Shown here: positions 1 to 9,335 of the stretch, one piece after another | Position numbering within the stretch: position 1 is the stretch's first letter | How the letters are laid out: each line of letters starts with the position of its first letter | Source: Burkholderiales bacterium | GTDB taxonomy: Bacteria; Pseudomonadota; Gammaproteobacteria; Burkholderiales; SG8-39 | Length of the DNA stretch: 64,000 bases | Direction of reading: 5' to 3' | Assembly: GCA_027493935.1 (NCBI GenBank) | Contig: JAOSJV010000001.1 | Location: 806,001-870,000 of the forward strand | The notes under the pieces: generated by a model | Database searches by the model: none | The model's input: the letters and a program-made list of their open reading frames with translations, nothing else | Told to the model about the DNA's origin: nothing | Translations under genes and position numbers: made by a program

Positions 1-413
1 AGCTCTCGACCGAGCTTTCCATGCAGCACATGCGCGGCCTGCTGAACGGCCGCGGCTTCGAGATGGGCGGCGGCGTCGCCGACGACGAGCGGCTGCCGCT
101 CGGCAAGCCGGTCGTGTGGACGTTCTCGAATCCGGCAACGCAGATGATGGCGATGCCGCACCCGATCCACATCCACGGCGTGCGCTTTCGCGTCGTCGAG
201 CGCAGCGGGGGCGGTGACGCCGGCCGCGAGCTCGCCGCGGGGATCGTGGACGCCGGCTACCAGGACACGTTCCTCATCCTGCCGGGCGAGCGCGTGCGGG
301 TGCAGGTCACCCCGACCGAGCCCGGCCTCTTTATGTACCACTGCCACAACCTGGAGCACGAGGACGGCGGAATGATGCGCAACTGCCGGTTCGAACCCTC
401 GCGCGGCGCCTAG
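1..413 (+). CDS. Multicopper oxidase, C-terminal fragment (5' end outside window)
   Basis: The reading frame is open from the window edge, so this is the last ~137 residues of a longer protein. Two copper-ligand blocks are visible: HPIHIHG, and HCHNLEHEDGGM close to the C-terminus. The second is the classic H-C-H-x3-H-x4-M pattern that holds the type 1 copper (with an axial Met) and part of the trinuclear centre. The family oxidises Cu(I) or organic substrates in the periplasm and reduces oxygen to water. The neighbouring small membrane protein, DsbA-like protein and CcdA suggest a periplasmic copper or thiol redox unit. Which subgroup (CueO, CopA or other) it belongs to cannot be decided without the N-terminal domains. 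Confidence 0.88.
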   Translation, partial: LSTELSMQHMRGLLNGRGFEMGGGVADDERLPLGKPVVWTFSNPATQMMAMPHPIHIHGVRFRVVERSGGGDAGRELAAGIVDAGYQDTFLILPGERVRVQVTPTEPGLFMYHCHNLEHEDGGMMRNCRFEPSRGA

Positions 414-464
414 AACCGAGCCGCATCCCCATCCCGATCTCACTACTTCCGAGGAGCGCTTCAG

Positions 465-764
465 ATGGAATCCACCCAGAGAATATTCGCGGCGTCGTCG
501 GCGATCGCCTTGCGCGGCCTCACCTTGAACGGCCGCCTGAGCGTCCGGACGGGCGTCCTCGGGCTGGCTTTCGCGGGCGTCGCGGCGGGGCTCCTCTTCA
601 GTTGGGACTGGCTGGTCGCGGCGGGCCTCTCGTCGCTCGTCGTCGGCGTGCTGCCGTGCGCCGCGATGTGTGCGCTGGGATTGTGCATGGGCCGTGGCGG
701 CAAGGGGAGCGCCTCCGCCGTGAGGGATGTGCCCGCGAGCCCCGCCGAAACCGACAAGCCCTGA
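465..764 (+). CDS. Small membrane protein of unknown function
   Basis: A 99-residue protein starting 51 bp after the multicopper oxidase, so probably co-transcribed. It has two hydrophobic stretches (about residues 27-45 and 52-75). The second carries a cysteine-rich patch, PCAAMCALGLCM, with three Cys and two Met in twelve residues, which could bind a thiophilic metal such as copper. The C-terminal 24 residues are polar. I do not recognise the family. The metal-binding idea is inference from the Cys/Met pattern and from the copper-oxidase neighbour. Confidence 0.6.
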   Translation: MESTQRIFAASSAIALRGLTLNGRLSVRTGVLGLAFAGVAAGLLFSWDWLVAAGLSSLVVGVLPCAAMCALGLCMGRGGKGSASAVRDVPASPAETDKP

Positions 765-824
765 CTCGGCGCCGTGCATCCCGCGCGTCGATCCCGTGCG
801 TCGCCCTTTGCCGGAGGAATCTCC

Positions 825-1660
825 ATGCCGACCCTGATCGCCGTGATTCTCATCGCTTCCGCAGCTTTGCTGCCCGCGCATGCGGCGGAGCCCGTCGCGC
901 GTCCCGCCGCCGAGCCCGATCCCGCGCTGGTGGATGCGATCGTGCGCAAGCTCGAGGCCGACGGCACGCTCGACCGCGCGGTCGAGCGTGCGATCGACCG
1001 CTACGTCAAGCGTCAGCGCGAAGCGCAACAGTCGGCGCAGGCCCGGGAGGAGACCGAGCTGCGCGCGCAGGCCAAGTCCGCGCGCCCGGTGTCGCCTCGC
1101 CGCGACCACATCCGTGGAAACCCGTCGGCCGCGGTCTCGATCATCGAGTACTCCGACTTCGAGTGCCCCCTTCTGCAAGCGCTTCCACGCCACGCCCGGG
1201 GAGCTCACGCGGCAGTTCGGGGACCGGGTGAACTGGGTGTTTCGCCACTTCCCGCTCGATTTCCACAATCCCGCCGCGCGCCGGGAAGCGATCGCGAGCG
1301 AGTGCGCGGCGAAGCTGGGCGGGAACGAGGCGTTCTGGAAGTACACCGGCGCGGTGTTCGAGCACACGCAGTCGAACGGTAAGGGCCTCCCCGGCAGCGT
1401 ATTCCGAGGCGGCCCTCGCGACGCGGATGGGCCTGAACGCAGCGGCGTTCGCCGAGTGCATGAAGGACCCCGCCATGGCGAAGCGCGTCGACGAGGACTT
1501 TGCGGACGGCGCCGCGGTGCGCATCTCGGGCACGCCCACCACGCTGATCCGCGACAACCGCACCGGCGCGACGGAGGTCGTCGTCGGGGCGCGCCCGGCC
1601 GACTTCATCGCGCCGATCATCGAGCGCGCGCTCGGCGCGACGCCCGAAAGCGCGCGCTGA
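825..1660 (+). CDS. DsbA-family thioredoxin-fold protein (two frameshifts)
   Basis: Starts at ATG 825 behind GGAGG. The N-terminus is a signal peptide (hydrophobic stretch ending AHAAE), followed by a charged helical region and a thioredoxin fold entered at IIEYSDFECP. The active site reads CPFCKRF once a frameshift near 1165 (extra C in a run of five) is corrected. A second extra base near 1390 shifts into the frame holding the cis-Pro region ISGTPTTLI. Corrected length is about 277 residues. The expected role is a periplasmic thiol oxidoreductase (DSBA-like domain), possibly re-reduced through the CcdA protein encoded next. Both breaks look like homopolymer indels, so the gene may be intact in the real genome. 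Confidence 0.82.
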
Positions 1661-1697
1661 GCGGAAGGCGCCGCCTGCCACGCGGACCGGCCACTCC

Positions 1698-2432
1698 ATG
1701 ATCACGGCCTCGGCGCTCGGGCTTGCCACCGCGTTTCTCGCGGGGATCGTGTCCTTTCTGTCGCCGTGCGTGCTGCCGCTCGTCCCGGGGTATGTGTCGT
1801 TCATTGCCGGACAGAGCGCCGAGCCACGGCACTTTCGGATCTCGGCGCGCCTGTCCACGCTCGGGATCAGTGCTTTCTTCGTCGCGGGGTTCGCCAGCGT
1901 GTTCATCGCCCTCGGGGCGAGCGCCAGTGCGATGGGCGAGCTTCTCTCGCGCTACCGCTACGAGCTCAACATCCTCGGCGGGGTCGTCGTCATCGCCTTC
2001 GGCCTGCTGATGCTCGGCATGATACGCGGCGTCCCGTGGCTGCAGCGCGATCTGCGCTTTCACCCGCGCATCATCGGCGGGAGTCCCATCACCGCGTACG
2101 TGCTCGGCCTCGCGTTCGGCTTCGGCTGGACGCCATGCATCGGGCCGGTGCTCGGCGCGATCCTCATGGTGAGCTCAACCGGCACGAGCGCCGGTGGCGT
2201 AGGCCTGCTCACCGCCTACGCACTCGGGCTGGGCGCGCCCTTCCTGGTGACGGCGCTGTTTCTCGACCGCGCGGCGAAAGCCCTGCGTCATGTCCGGCGG
2301 CTCGGCCAGATCCTGCAGCTGGTGGGCGGTCTCCTGATGATCGCGATGGGGGTGGCCATGATGACCGGCCAGCTCGCGGTGTTCGCCTACTGGCTCCTCG
2401 AGATCTTCCCGGCACTGGGCACCATCGGCTAG
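1698..2432 (+). CDS. ccdA: CcdA/DsbD-type cytochrome c biogenesis transmembrane protein
   Basis: An intact 244-residue membrane protein with six hydrophobic segments. The two family cysteines are in place: SPCVLPLVPGY in the first transmembrane segment and GWTPCIGPVLG in the fourth. CcdA proteins carry electrons from cytoplasmic thioredoxin across the membrane to periplasmic thiol-disulfide proteins. The gene directly follows the DsbA-like gene, which fits that partner role. The protein ends ALGTIG. Its TAG stop at 2430-2432 contains the TA dinucleotide used as target by the adjacent IS630 element, so the insertion landed in the stop codon and regenerated it. Confidence 0.9.
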   Translation: MITASALGLATAFLAGIVSFLSPCVLPLVPGYVSFIAGQSAEPRHFRISARLSTLGISAFFVAGFASVFIALGASASAMGELLSRYRYELNILGGVVVIAFGLLMLGMIRGVPWLQRDLRFHPRIIGGSPITAYVLGLAFGFGWTPCIGPVLGAILMVSSTGTSAGGVGLLTAYALGLGAPFLVTALFLDRAAKALRHVRRLGQILQLVGGLLMIAMGVAMMTGQLAVFAYWLLEIFPALGTIG

Positions 2433-3594
2433 TGTTCTGATGCATTAATTAGTGGCACTTTTATGACGCCTGTTTGTCTCATGGTAAGTTCATTACCAGG
2501 AGACAGTGATGGGTCGTGGAAGAGCGCTGCCGAAGCTGGAACTGACCCTCGAGGAGAGCAACCGCTTGGTCGAGTGGGCGCGCCGGCGCACCACGGCGCA
2601 GGCGCTGGCGCTGCGGGCGCGCATCGTGCTCGGTTGCGCGCAAGGGGCGAACAATACGCAAGTGGCGCAACGCTTGGGGGTGAAGCAGCAGACGGTAGGC
2701 AAGTGGCGGGGGCGTTTCGTCGCGCAGCGGCTCGATGGTTTGCTCGATGCGCCTCGTCCCGGACAGCCGCGCAAGATCAGCGACGCGAAGATCGAGGAGG
2801 TGCTGGCAATGACCCTTGAGCGTCGGCCCAAGCAGGCCACGCACTGGAGCACGCGGCTGATGGCCAAGGCGAGCGGCTTGAACCAGACGGCGGTGCTGCG
2901 CATTTGGCGGGCTTTCGGGTTGCAGCCGCATCGGGCCGAGACCTTCAAGCTCTCGACCGATCCGCTGTTCATCGACAAGGTGCGTGACATCGTCGGCCTG
3001 TACTTGGCCCCGCCGACCCATGCGGTGGTGCTGTGCGTGGACGAGAAGTCGCAGATCCAGGCCCTGGATCGCACCCAACCGCTGTTGCCGCTGTCCTTTG
3101 GGGTGCCCGAGCGGCGCAGCCATGACTATGTGCGCTACGGCACCACCACCTTGTTCGCGGCGCTCGATCTGGCCACCGGCAAGGTCATCGGCGAGTTGCA
3201 TCGACGTCATCGCAGCAGCGAGTTCCTGAAGTTCTTGCGCACCATCGAGCAGAGCGTGCCCGCGCAGCTCGACATTCACCTGGTCATGGATAACTACGGC
3301 ACCCACAAGTCCCCGACGGTCAAGGCGTGGTTCGCCCGCCACCGCCGCTACCACCTGCACTTCACCCCGACCTCCGGATCGTGGCTCAACCTCGTGGAGC
3401 GCTGGTTCGCCATCCTGAGCCAACGCCAGATCAAACGCGGATCGCATCGCAGCACCCTCGAGCTCGAGAGGGCGATCCGCAACTTCCTCGACCTTCACAA
3501 TCAAGACCCCAAGCCATTCGTGTGGCACAAGAGCGCCGACGAGATCATCGAGTCAGTCGGCCGCTTTTGTACGCGAATTAACGAATCAGTACAC
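2432..3594 (+). mobile_element. IS630-family insertion sequence (copy 1)
   Basis: A ~1.16-kb element flanked by TA dinucleotides (2430-2431 and 3595-3596), the usual IS630/Tc1 target duplication. The left end reads GTGTTCTGATGCATTAATT and the right end, read inward, GTGTACTGATTCGTTAATT: near-perfect terminal inverted repeats with three mismatches over 19 bases. Removing the element restores CTAG at the target. One transposase gene fills it. Confidence 0.9.
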
Positions 3595-3597
3595 TAG
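2509..3597 (+). CDS. IS630-family transposase
   Basis: About 362 residues starting at ATG 2509 behind AGGAGA. The N-terminal third is a helix-turn-helix region ([19 protein letters not shown]). The DDE catalytic core shows VDEKSQ, then VMDNYGTHK, then NLVERWF, supplying D, D and E. It mobilises its own element by cut-and-paste into TA sites. The last sense codon is CAC at the very end of the element, and the TAG stop is made from the duplicated TA plus the next flanking base. No frameshift is seen, so this copy may be active. Confidence 0.92.
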   Translation: MGRGRALPKLELTLEESNRLVEWARRRTTAQALALRARIVLGCAQGANNTQVAQRLGVKQQTVGKWRGRFVAQRLDGLLDAPRPGQPRKISDAKIEEVLAMTLERRPKQATHWSTRLMAKASGLNQTAVLRIWRAFGLQPHRAETFKLSTDPLFIDKVRDIVGLYLAPPTHAVVLCVDEKSQIQALDRTQPLLPLSFGVPERRSHDYVRYGTTTLFAALDLATGKVIGELHRRHRSSEFLKFLRTIEQSVPAQLDIHLVMDNYGTHKSPTVKAWFARHRRYHLHFTPTSGSWLNLVERWFAILSQRQIKRGSHRSTLELERAIRNFLDLHNQDPKPFVWHKSADEIIESVGRFCTRINESVH

Positions 3598-4783
3598 ACA
3601 CTATGGTCGTGTTGAGGTGAGGCGGCCGGTCTCCGGCGACGTAGGTTGCGCGGCAGGCCGCGCCGAGCTACATGCTGAGAACGAGTCGTCAGCAACCACA
3701 ATGGAGACCGGCCATGGAACAAGGTATCAAAGTTTTCGTTGGACTGGACGTGCATAAGGACTCGATCGCGGTGGCCGTGGCGGAGGTAGGGCGGGCGCCG
3801 GCGCGCCTCGTAGGCACGATCGCGCACGACGTCGGCAAGCTTCGGAAGCTGTTGGCGCGTTTCGGCGATGCGGCGCAGGTTCATGTGGTCTATGAGGCTG
3901 GTCCGACCGGTTATGGACTGCAGCGCGAGCTGGCCCGGCGTGGTTATCGCTGCGAAGTGATCGCCCCGTCGCTGATCCCGCGTCGCCCAGGCGAGCGCGT
4001 CAAGACCGATCGGCGCGACGGCATCCGCTTGGCCGAGCTCTCGCGTGCCGGTGAGTTGCGCGCGGTATGGATTCCCGACCCGGCCGATGAGGCGATTCGT
4101 GACTTGGCGCGTGCCCGCGAGGACGCGGTCAACGCCCGCACCCAAGCGCGCCACCAGCTCAAGAGCTTCCTGCTCCGCCACGAGGTGCGTTACCCGCATC
4201 GCACGTCGTGGAGCAAGACGTTCTATCGTTGGCTGGCGACGTTGAGCTTTGCCCAGTCCGGCGCGCAGACCGCCTTCACTGAGTACTGGCAAGCCGTCAG
4301 CACAGCAGATGAGCGCGTGGCGCGGCTCACCGCCGCGCTGGGCAGCTCGATCGAAGGCTGGCGCTTCGCCTCGATCGTGCAGGCACTGCAGGCGCTGCGC
4401 GGCATCGACATGATCAGCGCCATTGGCTTGGTGGCCGAGATCGGCGACATCGCGCGCTTCGCCCACCCGCGCCAACTGATGAGCTATCTTGGCTTGGTGC
4501 CGAGCGAGCACTCGAGCGGCGAGCGGGTGGTGCGTGGCAGCATCACCAAGACGGGTAATGCGCACGCGCGTCGGCTGCTCACCGAGGCGGCATGGAATTA
4601 CCGCTTTCCTCCGCGTATCGGCTATCAGGCACAGCGCCGGGCGGAAGACTTGCCGCAGGCGATTCGCGACGTGGCCTGGAAGGCGCAGCTGCGACTGAGC
4701 GCACGCTTCGCGGTACTCAAGGCCAGAGGCGTGCACCTGAACAAGGTCTGCGTGGCCGTGGCGCGCGAGCTGACGGGCTTTGT

Positions 4784-4793
4784 GTGGGCCATC
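4784..4793. repeat. Left copy of 10-bp target duplication
   Basis: GTGGGCCATC directly before the IS4-family element; the identical right copy is at 6120-6129. The length fits IS4-family target duplications. Confidence 0.85.
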
Positions 4794-6119
4794 AGTAGTG
4801 TCCGGACGTTAGTCGAACAATTTCAGTTGATTAGCCGAAATGGCCTGGCTGTCGTCGGTGATGATGTCGGCAAGTAGCTGATCCAATGGGACTCGCTCGA
4901 ACATGGTCAGGCTCAGGATCTGTAGCATTTCATAGAGGCTCGCCGAGAGGTTGAGTCGCTTCTTGACGATGGCCACGAGCACGTAGACCGACACGGCGAT
5001 CCAGATCTGTGACTTGACTGCGTTCTCGCTGGTACCGAAGAAGACCTTGATCCGAAGATGCTGCTTGATCCACTTGAAGAACAACTCGACCTGCCAGCGG
5101 CATCGATACAGCTCGGTGATGATGATCGCTGGCAGCACGAAGTTGTTGGTCAGGAACACCAGGCGTTTGCCGGTCTCGGGGTCTTTGAACTTGATGCGCC
5201 GCAGTGGCGTGTCGAAGTCCCGGCGGGAATAGAAGCCGCTGAGCACGATCGTTTGATCGCAAATCAGCCCCGTGCTTCGATCGACCGGATGGGAATAGCG
5301 ACGTTGGGCTTTCAGATTGGACTTTGCGCGCGTGACGAAGAAGCTGCCGGCTGCGTGCAGGCGATAGAGCCGCTCGAAGTCGATGTAGCCGCGGTCCATG
5401 ATGTAGAAGGCACTGGCCTCGGGCAGCAACAGGTCCAGGACGTTGACATCGTGCAGCTTGCCATCGCTGATATGCAGGAACGTGGGGATGTTGCCGCGCA
5501 GATCGAGCAGCGTGTGCAGCTTGATGGCCGCCTTGGTGGAGCGAAACGGGGCCCACGGGAACACCGACAGGCACAGGTCGATCGTGCTCGCATCCAACGC
5601 GTAGACCGTCTCCTTCAGCTCGACCCCGAAGGACTCCTCGGCATACAAACGCCGGGCGATGCCAATGAGCGACTGGGCAAACTCCGCGTAGATGCGCCAG
5701 TCGCGCACTTCGTTGGCATCGGCCAGGGTGCTGCGCGAGACCCGGCTCCTGATACCCATGTGGTAGAGCTTGTCCGTCTGCGCCCGCAGGCACGCCTCGA
5801 TGTCGCGCAAGCTCTCTCGATAGGTCAGCTGAGCAAAGGCCATGCACAGATATACTGGTCGAGACAGGAAAAGCTCTTGACCTTGTGCTCCCCACCGTAG
5901 CGCGCCACGCAACGCCGAAACGTTGTCAGCGGCAAATGCCGCGTGATCTGTGCGAACACCAGCTGGCCCCAGTTCATCGACGCCCCCCGCGAGTGAGTCC
6001 CTCGCAGGGTCGCAAATCGAGGCGGCGAACTTCAAATCGAGACCAAGAAAATTCATGAGTTGTTCATTTCAGATCAAGCCATTACCGCGTTCCCGGCGTT
6101 CAACGTCCGGACAGCACTG
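4794..6119 (-). mobile_element. IS4-family insertion sequence
   Basis: A 1,326-bp element with terminal inverted repeats: the left end reads AGTAGTGTCCGGACGTT and the right end, read inward, CAGTGCTGTCCGGACGTT. It is bounded on both sides by GTGGGCCATC. It carries one transposase on the minus strand and lies within the 3' end of the IS110-family transposase. It is therefore the younger of the two insertions. Confidence 0.9.
4809..5977 (-). CDS. IS4-family transposase (DUF4372 N-terminus, one frameshift)
   Basis: The catalytic domain contains YALDAST and FYIMDRGYIDFERL, and the IS4 signature Y-x2-R-x3-E-x6-K as YRCRWQVELFFKWIK. A DUF4372-like N-terminus (FAQITRHLPLTTFRRC, then FSCLDQYIC) is encoded just upstream in another frame. 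It joins the main frame MAFAQLTYRE near 5845 if a duplicated TG is removed. The likely start is ATG at 5977 (MNWGQLVFAQ). A longer frame opening at 6056 gives an N-terminus unlike the family, so I rejected it. The break may be a sequence indel or an inactivating mutation. Confidence 0.85.
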
Positions 6120-6129
6120 GTGGGCCATC
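6120..6129. repeat. Right copy of 10-bp target duplication
   Basis: GTGGGCCATC, identical to 4784-4793; the IS110 transposase frame resumes immediately after it. Confidence 0.85.
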
Positions 6130-6162
6130 GCTTCGACCCAAACCAGGCCTGAGCGCGCCTGA

Positions 6163-6416
6163 ACCAACGTCGATACCACCAGATCGATCCGGTGATGCGG
6201 TACCGGGCAACGATAGGGAAAACCCTCGAGGACACTACCCCGGCATCCCGCAAGGATTGATCCATGACGCTAGAGCGAGGCAGTTCCCGCGACGAATCGG
6301 TGAAAGGTGGTAACCAACCCACGGATATGAGTCTGATTCATCGTCGCTGCAGCGCTCGTGCCGCGTCACCGGATCGATTTGGAATTCGACGAAAAAACGC
6401 ACTGTTGACAACCTTG
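6163..6416 (+). ncRNA. Noncoding right end of the IS110-family element, possible bridge-RNA locus
   Basis: About 255 bases between the transposase stop codon and the right inverted repeat with no convincing ORF. In IS1111-type IS110 elements this is where the structured bridge RNA is encoded. The assignment rests on position and length only; I did not resolve a specific fold. Target-matching loops would have to be checked against related elements. Confidence 0.3.
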
Positions 6417-6652
6417 CGACCATATGAGTCCTGTTCGGTCGACCCCATTCGGGCCCCGCGGGCCCGTAGCTGGCGTGATCGTCGCCCGCAGGCTAGCCCG
6501 CTGCTCCGCATCGCGCACTAGCCGCGAGTTGCACCGGCTTGCGCAGACGCGTGTGGCCGAATTTGTACCACCGCGCCGATGCGATGAGGCGTTGTGTGGC
6601 GTGTCGCCGCTGCGAATGAAGGTGGCAGGCGTTGCAGGTCGTTGATAACACT

Positions 6653-6719
6653 AGCAGCGCGTTCGCCCGCCCCGGCTCATAATCCTTTGGTCCTTGGTTC
6701 GAATCCGGCGGGCCCACCA
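6653..6719 (+). repeat. tRNA-3'-end-like sequence, copy A (possible att site)
   Basis: The run GGCTCATAATC, GGTTCGAATCC and GGGCCCACCA resembles the anticodon loop (CAT), T-loop and acceptor/CCA end of a tRNA-Met or tRNA-Ile2 gene. The 5' part of the tRNA is absent and the T-stem is imperfect, so this is a fragment, not a gene. A diverged copy in the same orientation is at 13630-13688. A tyrosine integrase remnant begins 40 bp downstream, as expected for an att site left by integration into a tRNA 3' end. Confidence 0.5.
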
Positions 6720-6758
6720 GCAAGATCGAGGCGTTGGCGTGCACCGGCGCCTCGCGTC

Positions 6759-7150
6759 TCATCGGCTGTGGCCGTTTTTGTGCCAAGGGGGCCAAAAGGG
6801 GGCCAGGGGGAGGATCCGCGCGGCCGCTCTGGCGAGGTGCTCGGGCGCAAGATGCGCGTACCGGCGCACCATCTCCACCGACTCCCAGCCGCCGGGCTCC
6901 TTCCGCTCGTGGATCGGCGTTCCGGCCTGCACGTGCCAGCTGGCCCAGGTGTGCCGCAGGTCGTGCCATCGGAATCCCTCGATCCCCGCCTTGCGGAGCG
7001 CGCGCTTCCAGGCGCGGGTGTTGACGGTGCACACCGGCTTGCCCTGTCGGTGAACACCCGGATGTGGTGCTTCCCCAGCTGGCGCCGGACCACCTCCACT
7101 GCTTCGTCGTTCACGGGCAGCGCGATCGCCTTCCGGCACCGGCTCGCGGT
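6759..7150 (-). pseudogene. Tyrosine integrase, C-terminal remnant
   Basis: The minus-strand frames encode [20 protein letters not shown], then after a frameshift near 7050 [29 protein letters not shown] and [20 protein letters not shown]. These are the H-x2-R-x2-H, W and Tyr catalytic elements of phage-type tyrosine recombinases. The N-terminal half, including the first catalytic Arg, is missing, so it cannot work. It lies beside the tRNA-like fragment, the usual arrangement of an integrase and its att site. Confidence 0.78.
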
Positions 7151-7302
7151 CGTTGAGCCGCGAACGGGGTGATGTGCGTGCGGGAGAATCCGCCGCGCTC
7201 ACGCGCGCATCATCGGTCGCGAGCCATGCCCCGCCGTCATCCGGCGACCGGGCGCAGCGGGGCGCGTCGGTCCGGCCGAACGGTGCGGCGCCGGCGACCG
7301 GG

Positions 7303-7704
7303 CTACTGCGTGCGATCTGGAATCACCGCCAGCGCCTCGATTTCGACCTTGGCTTCGTCGACCATCAGGTTCTGTACCTCGACCGCGGTGACCGGCGGGC
7401 GGTGATCGCCGAGGATCTCGCGGAAGGCTGTGCCGACCTGCTTGCCGTGTGCGAAGTAGTCCGCGCGGTCACGCACGTAGAGGTTCAAGCGCACGATGTG
7501 CTGTGGCGTGCCGCCGGCCTCCGCGAGTAGCTCGCGGATGTTCTTCAGTGCTTGCAGCACCTGGTCGCCGACGTCGTCCGATGGCCAGCTGTGATCCGAT
7601 AGCCAGCCGACCTGGCCGGCGAGCGCGACCAGCGTGCCGCGCGCGGCGATGCCGTTGACGTAGCCGCGCGGTCTTGCCCAGTGCCCGGGTTGCAGGACCT
7701 TCAT
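7303..7704 (-). CDS. RidA/YjgF/L-PSP family protein
   Basis: An intact protein of 133 residues from ATG 7704, chosen because CAGGAG lies at ribosome-binding distance. The RidA fold signatures are ALAGQVGW near the N-terminus, VRLNLYVRD in the middle and RPPVTAVEV near the end. Canonical RidA hydrolyses reactive enamine/imine intermediates made by PLP enzymes. The subgroup seen here, with [10 protein letters not shown], often sits in catabolic clusters with uncertain substrates. No partner enzyme is obvious next door. Confidence 0.85.
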   Translation of the reverse strand: MKVLQPGHWARPRGYVNGIAARGTLVALAGQVGWLSDHSWPSDDVGDQVLQALKNIRELLAEAGGTPQHIVRLNLYVRDRADYFAHGKQVGTAFREILGDHRPPVTAVEVQNLMVDEAKVEIEALAVIPDRTQ

Positions 7705-7913
7705 GACCCACTCCTGTGCCGGCGATCGGTTCGCTTCATGTCCTGCGCGATGATGCCTCATGCGCGCGTTCAGGGGAACGGCAAGTGCGCCGGATTCCGG
7801 GGCTCGAAGCGGCGCGCGATGGAGGCTCGCTCCCCGGGTAGCAGGTCCGCAACTCGGTGTCGGCGGCGAGTTCGGCCGAGGTCACGCTCCAGGCCACCCG
7901 GATCGGGCGGAGG

Positions 7914-8421
7914 TCAGCGCGGGAGGCGGCCGAGCGCGATCTCGCGACCCGTGTTCGCGCCGGGCTCCGCGCGCAGCTCGATCCGATCGAGCCACTTGAT
8001 GCTCGTGAAGCAGTCGGTGCCCGGCGCCACGAGCCGCACCGGCCAGCCATGCTCGCGCGGGAGCGGCGCTTCGCCGAGCCGCGTCGCCAGCAACGCTCCG
8101 CGGGCCTCCTCGAGGGACAGCGGGACGCTGAACTCGCCCGCGCTCGCCTGCACGAACCGGGCCTCTGCTGCGACGCCGGCGGCCTCGAGCACCGTGGCGA
8201 GCGCGACGCCGCCCCAGTGCACACCCGGCACGCTCCACCCCCTCGAGGCAGCGGAAGTCGTCGGTCACCTCGGCCTGCCGGAACGCCGCCAGATCGGCCG
8301 GTGTCAGCTCGAGGCGGCGCGCGACGAGGCCATCGACGACCAGACGCGGCTCGGCCGGTTCGTGCGGGCCGCCTCGGTGGACCGGCAACGCGGAGAGTGA
8401 TTCGGGTTTGCTCTGTGTCAT
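7914..8421 (-). CDS. Small sulfite-oxidase-like molybdopterin oxidoreductase (frameshifted)
   Basis: Starts at 8421 behind GGAG. The N-terminal part (LVVDGLV, then ELTPADLAAF and DDFRCLEG) and the C-terminal part (VPGVHWGGVALATVLEAAG, LPREHGWPVRLVAPG, SIKWLDRIEL) are in two frames. An extra G in a GGGGG run near 8236 separates them. Corrected, it is a ~169-residue single-domain relative of sulfite oxidase/YedY. The conserved Cys that ligands molybdenum is in FRCLEGW. No signal peptide is visible, and the substrate is unknown. Confidence 0.72.
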
Positions 8422-8493
8422 GAAGGGCTCCTCGTCACCGGGCGGTCGGATCGTTTCGGTGGAACGCGCCGCGGTTGCGTCCGAGGCCCGCGG

Positions 8494-9325
8494 TCACTCC
8501 CGAAAGAGCGCATTGAGCTCCTGGCCGGAGGCCGCTTCGGCAAAGCCATCGAACTTGCCCTGATCGGCGATCAATCTGGCGGCGCGCATGGCGCCGCCCC
8601 AGGCCGAGCGTGCCAGCGCGCCGCCGAGGCTGATTCTCCGGACCCCGAGCGCAGCGATCTGCTGCACCGTGAGCTCGCTCGCCCAGCCCACCAGCAGGTT
8701 GAACGGCTTCGGCGCGACCGCGTCCACGACGGTGCGGATCTGATCGGACGTGCGCAGCCCCGGCGCGTACAGGCAGTCGGCGCCGGCCTGCGCGTAGGCC
8801 TTCAGCCGCCGGATGGTCTCGGCGAGATCGGGTCGGCCGACAAGAAAGCATTCGGCGCGCCCGACGAGCAGCGCGTCGCCGCCTGCGCTGTCGATGGCCT
8901 TGCGCGCCGCGCGAATCCGCTCGACGGCGACGTCGAGCTCGTAGAGCGGTCTTGCGGCATCGCCGGTCGAATCTTCGATCGAAAGCCCCCGCCACCCCGC
9001 TGTCGGTTGCGAGACGGACGTTTTCCGCGACGCCGGCCGCATCAGGCGCAAAGCCGCTTTCGAAGTCGGCATTCAGCGGCAAATCCGTCGCCGCGACCAT
9101 CTCGCGAAGATGCGCAAGCACCTTGTCACGCGACACTGCGCCATCGGATCGACCCTGCGACCAGGCGAAGCCGGAACTGGTGGTGGCAAGTGCCTTGAAG
9201 CCGAGGCTTTGCAGGAAACGCGCGCTTCCCACGTCCCAGGGGTTCGGAATGACGAAGCACCCGGCCTCGTGCAGCTCCCGAAAGGCGCGACGCTTGTCGG
9301 CGATGGTGGGACGAACGGTCGCCAT
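8494..9325 (-). CDS. Isocitrate lyase/PEP mutase superfamily protein (frameshifted)
   Basis: Starts at ATG 9325 (MATVRPTIADKRRAFRELHE) behind GGAG. The TIM-barrel motifs of the PEP-mutase branch are present: FVIPNPWDVGSAR, ALATTSSGFAWSQG, LPLNADFESGF and, after a frameshift near 8985, LSIEDSTGD. Further on come LVGRAECFLVGRPD and ADCLYAPGL. The glutamate in SIEDSTGD and the ADFESG motif suit Mg-dependent C-C or C-P bond chemistry (2-methylisocitrate lyase, oxaloacetate decarboxylase or phosphonopyruvate-type). It follows the CMD/AhpD-like gene by 10 bp on the same strand, so the two are probably one operon. Confidence 0.82.
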
Positions 9326-9335
9326 CGTGGAGCTC

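Larger units (their letters stand above)
3714..6162 (+). pseudogene. IS110-family transposase, interrupted 11 codons before its end
   Basis: Starts at ATG 3714. The N-terminal DEDD RuvC-like domain shows GLDVHKDS, YEAGPTGYG and KTDRRDG. The C-terminal transposase_20 domain shows GLVPSEHSSGE with the likely catalytic serine and SITKTGNAHARRLL. The frame runs to GFVWAI at 4793. There an IS4-family element is inserted and the reading then goes on into foreign sequence. If that element and one copy of the 10-bp duplication are removed, the frame continues at 6130 and ends ASTQTRPERA at TGA 6160-6162. The protein is thus truncated only at its extreme C-terminus and might keep some activity. Confidence 0.85.
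3598..6428 (+). mobile_element. IS110-family element, interrupted by an IS4-family element
   Basis: The transposase is DEDD-type. Candidate short inverted repeats are TATGGTCG at 3602-3609 and CGACCATA at 6417-6424, slightly inside the likely tips; this resembles the subterminal repeats of the IS1111 branch. The left noncoding end is ~115 bp. The right end has ~255 bp of noncoding DNA after the stop codon, where IS1111-type members carry their bridge RNA. The exact tips are uncertain by a few bases. The element is split by the insertion at 4794-6119. Confidence 0.75.

Noticed and set aside
5978..6056. Longer N-terminus for the IS4-family transposase starting at 6056
   Set aside because: That frame reads across the DUF4372 N-terminus out of frame; the family-like N-terminus begins at 5977 in a different frame.
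6460..6719. Split tRNA: GGGCCCGTAGCT at 6460-6471 matches a tRNA 5' end and pairs with the CGGGCCC acceptor strand near 6709-6715
   Set aside because: The sequence after GGGCCCGTAGCT does not form a D-arm, and the 200 bp between the halves show no intron structure. Chance or degenerate repeat is more likely.
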